From NCBI GenBank assembly GCA_020161815.1, contig JAIUOP010000025.1:1-37719 (forward strand): DNA of 37,719 nucleotides. Reading direction: 5' to 3'. Under the pieces are notes generated by a model. That model ran no database searches and was not told the origin of the DNA. It was given only the letters and a program-made list of their open reading frames with translations. The translations under genes were made by a program, and so were the position numbers. Positions 15,026-21,606 of the stretch are shown one piece after another; the first letter of the stretch is position 1, and the number at the start of each line of letters is the position of its first letter. The stretch comes from Actinomycetota bacterium (GTDB lineage Bacteria; Actinomycetota; Actinomycetes; Actinomycetales; Dermatophilaceae).

Positions 15026-16746
15026 GCGAGGCGACGACGATGACGGACTCGACCGCGACCCCACCCACCGACGCCGAGCTGCGGCGGGGCATCGGCGTCA
15101 GCCCGGGCACGGCATACGGACCGGTGGTCCAGGTGGCGCCCGCGGTGACCGCCCCGGCGAACGAGGCGCCGACGACCGACCCCGAGGCCGCCCTCGTCGA
15201 CGTCAAGGCGGCCTTCGACAGCGTCGCCGCCGACCTCGAGGGTCGCGCGCGCCATGCCGACGACACCGCCCAGCAGATCCTCAAGGCCACGGCCCTCATC
15301 GCCAAGGACAAGGGCCTGCACAAGGCCGCCGGCAAGCACCTGACCGCGGGCAAGGGCAAGGCCAACGCGATCTCGGCCGCCATCGAGGACTACGCCGCGC
15401 AGTTCGAGGCACTGGGGGGCTACTTCGCCGAGCGGGTCACCGACCTGCGTGACGTCGGCTCCCGCGCCATCGCGGCCGTGCTCGGCGTGCCGGCACCGGG
15501 GGTGCCGCACTTCGACGTCCCGAGCGTCATCGTCGCCGAGGACCTCGCGCCGGCCGAGACCGCCACGCTCGACCGTGCCCTCGTCGCCGGCATCATCACC
15601 CAGGCCGGCGGTCGCACCAGCCACACCGCGATCCTCGCCGCGCAGATGGGCATCCCTGCTGTCGTGCAGTGCCCCGACGCGACGCAGATCGCGCCCGGCA
15701 CGCGGGTCGCCGTCGACGGGGACTCCGGTGAGGTCACGCTCAACCCGACGGGCGCCTATGTCGACGGCCTGCGCGAGCGGCGCGAGAAGCGCGCCGCCGC
15801 GCTGACCGCCACCTCGGGCCCGGGGCGGACCAAGGACGGCCACCACGTCGCCCTGCTCGCCAACATCGGCGGCATCAAGGATGCCGAGGAGGCCGGGCCC
15901 CAGGACCTCGAGGGCGTCGGGCTCTTCCGCACCGAGTTCGTCTTCCTCTCCAGCGACAAGGCACCGACGGTCGAGGAGCAGACCGAGATCTACACCAAGG
16001 TCTTCGCGCCGTTCGGGGACCGTCGAGTCGTCGTGCGCACGCTCGACGCGGGCGCGGACAAGCCACTGGCCTTCGCCGACCTCGGCCCGGAGGAGAACCC
16101 GGCGCTGGGTCGTCGCGGCCTGCGCCTCTCGGCCGAGCGCCCCGACCTGCTCGATGCCCAGCTCGAGGCACTGGAGAACGCCCGCAAGGCCACCGGCGCC
16201 GACGTGCGCGTCATGGCGCCGATGGTCGCGACCGCCGAGGAGGCGGCGTGGTTCGCCCGCCGTGTCCGAGAGAACGGCCTGCCCAAGGCCGGGGTCATGA
16301 TCGAGGTGCCCGGCGCGGCTCTGCGCGCCGAGCACGTCCTCGGTGACTGCGACTTCGGCTCGCTCGGCACCAACGACCTCGCGCAGTACACCATGGCCGC
16401 CGACCGCATGCAGGGCGAGCTCTCCGACCTGCTCGACCCGTGGCAGCCGGCCGTCCTCGACGTCATCAAGGCGGCCTGTGACGGTGCCGCCAAGGCGGGG
16501 AAGCCGATGGGTGTCTGCGGCGAGGCCGGCGGTGACCCGCTGCTCGCCCTGGTCCTCACCGGGCTCGGCGTCGGCTCGCTGTCGATGGCCCCGAGCAAGG
16601 TGTCCATGGTCCGCTTCGCGCTCTCGCTGCACTCGCTGGCCGACTGCCAGGGCCTGGCGGCCCGCGCGCTCGCGGCGCCCACGGCCGCCGAGGCCGCGGC
16701 GGCGGTCAAGGAGGCCGCCCACGAGGAGCTCTCGGTCCTCATCTGA
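15022..16746 (+). CDS. ptsI: PTS Enzyme I (phosphoenolpyruvate-protein phosphotransferase)
   Basis: A 574-residue Enzyme I: N-terminal HPr-binding helices, the phosphohistidine H201 in GGRTSHTAILA, then the PEP-binding TIM barrel with GLFRTEFVFL, GSLGTNDLAQYTMAADR and the active-site Cys in MGVCGEAGGDP. It takes phosphate from PEP and gives it to HPr, the first step of every PTS. GTG 15022 overlaps the ptsH stop (GTGA); the next in-frame ATG (15040) is a less likely alternative. It ends the PTS cluster, so this locus holds general as well as sugar-specific components. Confidence 0.96.
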   Translation: MSEATTMTDSTATPPTDAELRRGIGVSPGTAYGPVVQVAPAVTAPANEAPTTDPEAALVDVKAAFDSVAADLEGRARHADDTAQQILKATALIAKDKGLHKAAGKHLTAGKGKANAISAAIEDYAAQFEALGGYFAERVTDLRDVGSRAIAAVLGVPAPGVPHFDVPSVIVAEDLAPAETATLDRALVAGIITQAGGRTSHTAILAAQMGIPAVVQCPDATQIAPGTRVAVDGDSGEVTLNPTGAYVDGLRERREKRAAALTATSGPGRTKDGHHVALLANIGGIKDAEEAGPQDLEGVGLFRTEFVFLSSDKAPTVEEQTEIYTKVFAPFGDRRVVVRTLDAGADKPLAFADLGPEENPALGRRGLRLSAERPDLLDAQLEALENARKATGADVRVMAPMVATAEEAAWFARRVRENGLPKAGVMIEVPGAALRAEHVLGDCDFGSLGTNDLAQYTMAADRMQGELSDLLDPWQPAVLDVIKAACDGAAKAGKPMGVCGEAGGDPLLALVLTGLGVGSLSMAPSKVSMVRFALSLHSLADCQGLAARALAAPTAAEAAAAVKEAAHEELSVLI

Positions 16747-16767
16747 GGTCGGTGGGCGGCGGCCGGG

Positions 16768-16779
16768 CAGACTGGATCC
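16768..16779 (+). promoter_or_regulatory. -10-like element before leaderless MBL gene
   Basis: CAGACT (16768-16773), six-base spacer GGATCC, then ATG 16780. Same hexamer and spacing as before yqeY. It would give the MBL gene its own promoter, independent of the PTS cluster. Confidence 0.5.
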
Positions 16780-17601
16780 ATGACTGCCCAGCCGCCGCCC
16801 TCGGTCCTGGCCCCGTGGTCCGGGGGCCAGATCACGCCGCGCGCCCACTGCGTGCTCGCACCCAACCCCGGGCCGATGACCCTCGATGGCACCAACACCT
16901 GGGTGCTCCTCGAGCCGGGCGGCACCGAGGCGGTCGTCATCGACCCCGGGCCGCTCGACGAGGGCCACCTGGCGGCCGTCTGCCGGGTGGTCGCCGACGC
17001 GGGGGCCCGCGTCAGCGAGACGATCCTCACCCACGGCCACCACGACCACGCCGAGGGGGCGCCGCGGTTCGCCGAGCTCACCGGCACCCGGGTGCGCGCC
17101 GTCGGGCGGGGCCACGACGACCTCGCCGACGGCGACCTGGTCCGGGCCGGTGGCCTCGAGCTGCGCGTGGTGGCCACCCCCGGTCACACCGGCGACTCGG
17201 TCAGCTTCGCCCTCGCCGCCGACCACGCCCTGCTCACCGGGGACACCGTCCTGGGCCGGGGGACCACGGTGGTGGCGCACCCCGATGGCGAGCTCACGGC
17301 ATACCTGTCATCCCTGGAGCGGCTCCGCGAGCTCACCGGCAACGGCGAGGTGACCCGCATCCTGCCCGGCCACGGCCCCACGGTGCCCGATGCCGCGGCG
17401 ATGGTCGAGTTCTATCGAGTGCACCGGCACGAGCGACTCGAGCAGGTGCGGCAGGCGCTCGCCGACGGGGCTGCGGGGGAGCCCGACCCCGTCGAGGGCG
17501 TGCTCAGGCGGGTGTATGCCGAGGTGCCGGCGAGCGTGTGGCCGGCGGCGCGGATGTCGATCCGCGCCCAGCTGGACTACCTCAGCGCGCGCGGCGCTTG
17601 A
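16780..17601 (+). CDS. MBL-fold metallo-hydrolase, LACTB2/Rv3677c type
   Basis: A 273-residue metallo-beta-lactamase-fold enzyme with the metal motif H85-G-H87-H-D89-H90, then GH136T, LLTGD155 and the late LPGHGPTV. The N-terminal APNPGPMTLDGTNTW and a C-terminal winged-helix-like region (EGVLRRVYAEV) are features of the LACTB2 branch, some members of which are endoribonucleases. The substrate is unknown. It lies tail-to-tail with crp and overlaps it by 20 bp (17582-17601). In mycobacteria the homologue directly follows the RidA gene. Confidence 0.88.
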   Translation: MTAQPPPSVLAPWSGGQITPRAHCVLAPNPGPMTLDGTNTWVLLEPGGTEAVVIDPGPLDEGHLAAVCRVVADAGARVSETILTHGHHDHAEGAPRFAELTGTRVRAVGRGHDDLADGDLVRAGGLELRVVATPGHTGDSVSFALAADHALLTGDTVLGRGTTVVAHPDGELTAYLSSLERLRELTGNGEVTRILPGHGPTVPDAAAMVEFYRVHRHERLEQVRQALADGAAGEPDPVEGVLRRVYAEVPASVWPAARMSIRAQLDYLSARGA

Positions 17602-18259
17602 GCCGCTCGACGTCCTGGAGGAGGACGGCGCGGGCCTCCAGGCGCAGCCAGCCGCGGCCGGCGAAGTCGGCGAGGGCCTTGTTGACGGTCTCGCGGGAGG
17701 CGCCGACGAGCTTGGCCAGCTCCTCCTGGGTGAGGTCGTGGCTGACCATGACCCCCTCCTCGACCGGGCGGCCGAAGCGGCTCGCGAGGTCGAGCAGGGC
17801 CTTGGCGACGCGACCCGGGACGTCATTGAAGACCAGGTCGGCCAGCGACTCGTTGGTGCGGCGCAGGCGACGGGCCAGGGCCGCGAGGAGGGTGAGCGCG
17901 ACCTGTGGGCGGCCGCTGAGGTACTCGCGCAGCTGCTCGGTGGAGAGGGCGAGCACCTGGGTCTCGGCGACGGCGGTCGCGGTGGCGGTGCGGGGGCCGG
18001 GGTCGAAGAGGCTGAGCTCACCGAACATCTCGCCGGGTCCGAGGACGGCCAGGATGTTCTCGCGGCCGTCCGGACTGGACTGCCCGAGCTTGATCTTGCC
18101 CTCGCCGAGGACGTAGAGCCGGTCGCCGGGGTCGCCCTCGTGGAAGAGGATGTCGCCACGCTCCATGTGGGTGGTGGTCATCTGGGCGATGAGCGATTCG
18201 GCGCTCTCCTGGTCCAGGCCGGCGAACAGGGGCGCTCTGCGCACGACGTCGTGATCCAC
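17582..18259 (-). CDS. crp: Crp/Fnr-family cAMP-responsive transcription regulator
   Basis: A 225-residue protein close in length and sequence to M. tuberculosis CRP (Rv3676). The cNMP-binding domain has GDRLYVLGEGKIKLGQ and the phosphate-binding cassette FGELSLFDPGPRTATATA (79-96, with E81 and R90). The dimerisation helix leads to a helix-turn-helix with LTQEELAKLVGASRETVNKAL (176-196), which should read a TGTGA-type half-site. GTG 18259 is chosen from homologue length and because CACACT lies six bases before it; a GTG two codons upstream is possible. Likely a global regulator of carbon and stress genes. I see no good CRP site in its own promoter. Confidence 0.93.
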   Translation of the reverse strand: MDHDVVRRAPLFAGLDQESAESLIAQMTTTHMERGDILFHEGDPGDRLYVLGEGKIKLGQSSPDGRENILAVLGPGEMFGELSLFDPGPRTATATAVAETQVLALSTEQLREYLSGRPQVALTLLAALARRLRRTNESLADLVFNDVPGRVAKALLDLASRFGRPVEEGVMVSHDLTQEELAKLVGASRETVNKALADFAGRGWLRLEARAVLLQDVERLKRRAR

Positions 18260-18298
18260 GCGCACAGTGTGCCATGCCCGAGCCCGTAGTCTGGAGCG
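18260..18298. promoter_or_regulatory. Back-to-back leaderless promoters of crp and nth
   Basis: Only 39 bp separate the two GTG starts. Minus strand: CACACT (18271-18266), six bases, GTG 18259. Plus strand: TAGTCT (18287-18292), six bases (GGAGCG), GTG 18299. Neither gene has a usable Shine-Dalgarno. Confidence 0.5.
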
Positions 18299-19069
18299 GT
18301 GCCTCGCCCGCTCGACGTCACCGACGAGTCCCCACTTGCGCTGACCCGTCGAGCCCGCCGGATGTACCGCCTCCTGCGGGAGCGCTACCCCTATGCGCAC
18401 TGCGAGCTCGACTTCGAGTCCCCGCTGCAGCTGCTCGTCGCCACCGTCCTGTCGGCGCAGACCACCGACGTCATGGTCAACACGGTCACACCGGAGCTGT
18501 TCGCGCGCTGGCCGGATGCCGCGGCGCTCGCGGGGGCCGACCGCGAGGCCCTGGAGGCCGTGCTGCGGCCCACCGGCTTCTTCCGCGCCAAGTCCGAGTC
18601 GGTGCAGCGCCTGTGCGCCGACCTCGTCGACCGCTTCGACGGCGAGGTGCCGGGCCGCCTCGCCGACCTGGTCACCCTGCGCGGAGTGGGCCGCAAGACC
18701 GCCAACGTCGTGCTGGGGAACGCCTTCGGCGTGCCGGGCATCACCGTCGACACCCACTTCGGGCGGCTGGTGCGGCGGTTCGGGTGGACGCAGGAGGAGG
18801 ACCCGGTCAAGGTCGAGCACGCGGTCGGCGCCCTCATCCCCAGCCGCGACTGGACCGACCTCTCGCACGTGCTCATCTTCCACGGGCGGCGCACCTGCCA
18901 TGCCCGCCGGCCAGCGTGTGGCGCCTGCCCGGTGGCGCGACTGTGCCCCAGTTACGGTGTGGGAGAGACCGATCCGACTGCGGCGCGCAAGCTCTTGGCC
19001 TATGAGCTGGCGCCCGGCGCCGTGCTGCCCGAACCGCCGCCGGGTCCGTTGCCGGACGATCCGCGATGA
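18299..19069 (+). CDS. nth: Endonuclease III (DNA glycosylase/AP lyase)
   Basis: A 256-residue base-excision-repair enzyme removing oxidised pyrimidines and cutting at abasic sites. The helix-hairpin-helix is [14 protein letters not shown] with catalytic K133, the HhH-GPD aspartate is D151 (TVDTHFGRL), and the [4Fe-4S] loop is C200-x6-C207-x2-C210-x5-C216. The N-terminal [11 protein letters not shown] helix is typical. GTG 18299 fits family length and the -10-like TAGTCT six bases before it. It is followed 7 bp downstream by the CoA-type Nudix gene, as part of an nth-nudix-marP run. Mycobacteria have a thioredoxin-like gene (Rv3673c) between; here it is missing. Confidence 0.95.
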   Translation: MPRPLDVTDESPLALTRRARRMYRLLRERYPYAHCELDFESPLQLLVATVLSAQTTDVMVNTVTPELFARWPDAAALAGADREALEAVLRPTGFFRAKSESVQRLCADLVDRFDGEVPGRLADLVTLRGVGRKTANVVLGNAFGVPGITVDTHFGRLVRRFGWTQEEDPVKVEHAVGALIPSRDWTDLSHVLIFHGRRTCHARRPACGACPVARLCPSYGVGETDPTAARKLLAYELAPGAVLPEPPPGPLPDDPR

Positions 19070-19076
19070 GCGAGCG

Positions 19077-19760
19077 ATGACCGGCTCCGACGTGTCGCGA
19101 CCGGCCTGGATGGAGCGGGTCGCCGATCAGCTCGCCCTCGACACACCTGAGTACTTCCGGACCTTCGCCCCTCCGGTCGGGTGGCACCGACGCTCGGCCG
19201 TCCTCATGCTCTTCGCGCCCGGCGCGCCCGGTGTGCCCGGCGCACGCGGGGAGCAGGTCCTCCTCACCGAGCGGGCCCCCCACCTGCGCAGCCACCCCGG
19301 GCAGGTGTCCTTCCCCGGGGGGCGGATGGACCCCGAGGACGAGACCATCGTGCGCACCGCCCTCCGGGAGGCCCAGGAAGAGGTCGGGGTCGCCCCGGGC
19401 GACGTCGACGTCGTGCTCACCATGCCCGAGCTCTTCCTCACCCCGAGCCAGAACTCCGTCGCGCCGGTCCTCGCCTGGTGCCCCGTACCGAGCCCGGCCC
19501 GGGTCATCGACCCGAACGAGGTGGCGCGCGCCGCCTGGGTGCCCGTCGCCGACCTCGTCGACCCGGCCCGCCGCTTCACCGTGACCCATCCCCTGGGCTA
19601 CCGGGGGCCCGGGTTCGAGGCCGAGGGGCTGTTCGTCTGGGGCTTCACGGCGATGCTCCTCTCGAGCCTGCTCGACATCGCCGGGCTGGCCCTGCCCTGG
19701 GACGAGGGCCGGGAAGTGCCGCTCCCGGACCGACTCGCCTCCCCCGGCCTGCGCTCATGA
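19077..19760 (+). CDS. CoA-type Nudix hydrolase (Rv3672c type)
   Basis: A 227-residue Nudix protein with the CoA-pyrophosphatase signature LLTERAPHLRSHPGQVSFPGG directly before the Nudix box (GGRMDPEDE...ALREAQEEVGV). NUDT7/8 and E. coli YeaB-like members cleave CoA or nucleoside diphosphate derivatives; activity here is inferred. Cytoplasmic. ATG 19077 lies 7 bp after the nth stop, and its own stop overlaps the marP start by four bases (ATGA at 19757-19760). It is distinct from the other Nudix protein at 8941, whose box is split by an insert. Confidence 0.9.
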   Translation: MTGSDVSRPAWMERVADQLALDTPEYFRTFAPPVGWHRRSAVLMLFAPGAPGVPGARGEQVLLTERAPHLRSHPGQVSFPGGRMDPEDETIVRTALREAQEEVGVAPGDVDVVLTMPELFLTPSQNSVAPVLAWCPVPSPARVIDPNEVARAAWVPVADLVDPARRFTVTHPLGYRGPGFEAEGLFVWGFTAMLLSSLLDIAGLALPWDEGREVPLPDRLASPGLRS

Positions 19761-20974
19761 CCGCCGGCTGGTCCTGGGTGGACGCCGTCGTCCTCCTCGT
19801 CGTCCTCGCCTACGCCGTCTCCGGCTTCCGGGCCGGGCTCATCGTCTCGGTGTCCTCACTGGCCGGTTTCATCGGCGGCGGCGCCCTGGCGTTGTGGGCC
19901 TTCCCCCACGTGCTCGGCTCGTGGACCGGCTGGTCGGCCGTGCCGCCGCTGCTCCAGTGGGGGCTGCTGCTGGTCGTCCTCCTGGGAGTGGCTACCCTCG
20001 GCCAGTGGCTCGGCATGGCCGTGGGTCACCGGGCCCGGAGACGGCTGTCCAGCCCGTCGGGCCAGGTCCTCGACGCGGCGGCAGGTGCGGTCGTCACGGT
20101 CGTGACGACGGCCCTGGTCCTGTGGTTCTTCGCCGGGGCCGCGCGGCTCACCGGCTCCCCGACGCTGTCCGCGCTGGCCGGACGGTCCGCGGTCCTCGCG
20201 GGCATCGACCGCGTCGTGCCGGTGCGCGTGGGGACGGTCCTCGCCGGACTGGGCGGCGTGATGGCCGGCCACGGGTTCCCGCAGGTCTTCGAGGGGGTCG
20301 GCCCCGAGCCGATCACCACGGTCGGCCCGCCCGACGCCACCGTGACGTCGACCCCCGCCCTGCAGGCGGCGGCGGCCTCGGTGCTGCGGATCGACGGCGA
20401 GGCACCCTCCTGCTCGAGCCGGCTCGAGGGGACCGGCTGGGTCACCAGCCCGGAGTACGTCGTCACCAACGCCCACGTGGTCGCCGGCACGACGCGGGTC
20501 ACCGTCGAAGGGGCCGGCATGCGCTCGCCCCTCGACGGGGAGGTCGTCCTCTTCGACCCGGCGCGGGACGTCGCGGTCGTCCACGTGCCGGGGCTGAGCG
20601 CGGCACCGCTCCCGCTCGGCGGCACCCTCGCTCGCGGGGACAGTGCCGCGGCCCTGGGCTACCCGCTCGGGGGTCCGTATGCCGTGGAGCCGGCCCGCGT
20701 GCGGGACCGGATCCTCGCGCGCGGGCTCGACATCCATGGCCGCGGCGAGGTCACCCGCGAGGTGTACTCGCTGCGCGCGTCGGTGCAGCCGGGGAACTCC
20801 GGCGGCCCGCTCGTCGATGCCTCGGGCGCTGTCGTCGGGGTGGTCTTCGCGCGCTCACTCGACGACGCGCAGACCGGCTATGCGCTCACCCTCGCCGAGG
20901 TCGCCGACGACCTCGCTCGCGGGAGCGCCTCGGTCGACCCGGTCTCGACCGGTGGGTGCGGCGGCCGCAGCTGA
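19757..20974 (+). CDS. marP: Membrane-anchored serine protease, MarP-like
   Basis: A 405-residue protein: an N-terminal CvpA-like domain with four predicted membrane helices (about residues 8-170), then a periplasmic trypsin-fold protease with catalytic triad H240 (TNAHVV), D271 (ARDVAVV) and S348 (QPGNSGGP). C219 and C401 match the two cysteines that form the activity-controlling disulphide in M. tuberculosis MarP (Rv3671c), a protease needed for acid and oxidative stress survival that acts on the cell wall hydrolase RipA. Start overlaps the Nudix stop, so the genes are coupled. Ends 8 bp before the convergent holin-X gene. Confidence 0.92.
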   Translation: MTAGWSWVDAVVLLVVLAYAVSGFRAGLIVSVSSLAGFIGGGALALWAFPHVLGSWTGWSAVPPLLQWGLLLVVLLGVATLGQWLGMAVGHRARRRLSSPSGQVLDAAAGAVVTVVTTALVLWFFAGAARLTGSPTLSALAGRSAVLAGIDRVVPVRVGTVLAGLGGVMAGHGFPQVFEGVGPEPITTVGPPDATVTSTPALQAAAASVLRIDGEAPSCSSRLEGTGWVTSPEYVVTNAHVVAGTTRVTVEGAGMRSPLDGEVVLFDPARDVAVVHVPGLSAAPLPLGGTLARGDSAAALGYPLGGPYAVEPARVRDRILARGLDIHGRGEVTREVYSLRASVQPGNSGGPLVDASGAVVGVVFARSLDDAQTGYALTLAEVADDLARGSASVDPVSTGGCGGRS

Positions 20975-20982
20975 GCGCAGGG

Positions 20983-21375
20983 TCAGCCCTTGAGTGCGGC
21001 GATGGTGCGCTCGGCCTCGGCGATGGCCCGCTCCGGCTTCGGGTTGGCCCGGCCGAGGGCCGACTTGCCGATGAGGCCGAGGACGGCCGCGACGACGAAG
21101 AGCACGGCGGTGATGATGAGGTAGCCCGCCCACACCGGCAGCCAGATCGCCAGGACCTGCGCGAGGGTGTGGAAGAGGAAGATCAGCCCGAGGAGGGCGA
21201 CGAAGGCGGCACCGCCGAGGAGGCCGGCGCCCTTGCCCATGACCTTGGCGCCCTGCTGGACCTCGGCCTTGGCCAGGGCGATCTCGCTGCGGACCAGCCC
21301 CTGGACGTCGGCGGTGGCATCGGCGACGAGCTGGCCGATGGTGCGGCCCGAGGTCGTGGAACGGCTGTCGGTCAT
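20983..21375 (-). CDS. Phage-holin-superfamily (Actinobacterial holin-X/DUF1469) membrane protein
   Basis: A 130-residue protein with a polar N-terminus, an amphipathic stretch (IGQLVADATADVQGLVRSEIALAKAEVQQ, about 12-40) and two membrane helices (about 48-70 and 76-99), ending in a charged tail. This is the Act_holin/DUF1469 layout; despite the name, chromosomal copies are not tied to phage. Function unknown. ATG 21375 is preferred over GTG 21384 because AAGGTGA is correctly spaced from it. Homologous position to Rv3669, near marP. Confidence 0.82.
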   Translation of the reverse strand: MTDSRSTTSGRTIGQLVADATADVQGLVRSEIALAKAEVQQGAKVMGKGAGLLGGAAFVALLGLIFLFHTLAQVLAIWLPVWAGYLIITAVLFVVAAVLGLIGKSALGRANPKPERAIAEAERTIAALKG

Positions 21376-21606
21376 CACGGTCACCTTTGCGTGGCTGTCG
21401 AACGGGACGGTGGCGCCCGCACGAGAGACCCTATCGCGCGAGGGCTCGCCCGCCGGGTCCTCGCCGATGTGACCTGAGCACGGGCTTTCCGTAAAATGGT
21501 GCCTGGCGCTCGTTGATGCGTGGCGCGCCCTCAGGGTGCCGTGTCCGTGCCGCTGTGTCTGGTGATACCTGTCCGTTGACCTGCCCTGAAGGATTGAAGT
21601 GCTTCC
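21376..21606. promoter_or_regulatory. Divergent control region, holin-X gene and mrp operon
   Basis: Contains the AAGGTGA ribosome site of the minus-strand gene and, for mrp, GAAGGA (21588-21593), which is about 13 bases from GTG 21607, a long spacing. An in-frame TGA at 21595-21597 rules out an earlier mrpA start. I looked for a cation or pH-sensing leader structure and saw nothing convincing. A single consensus promoter was not recognised. Confidence 0.35.

Noticed and set aside
14728..17280. 850-codon open frame on minus, opposite HPr, Enzyme I and MBL
   Set aside because: Antisense shadow crossing three real genes with clear motifs.
18250..18266. CRP-type operator in the crp-nth intergenic region
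   Set aside because: CGTGA and GCACA are present but separated by seven bases instead of six and each half-site has a mismatch.
17582..18901. Crp with a 210-residue N-terminal extension
   Set aside because: The extension is antisense to nth; family length and the start geometry place the Crp start at 18259.
21376..21606. Cation or pH riboswitch in the mrp leader
   Set aside because: No conserved riboswitch motif or convincing multi-stem fold could be recognised by eye.
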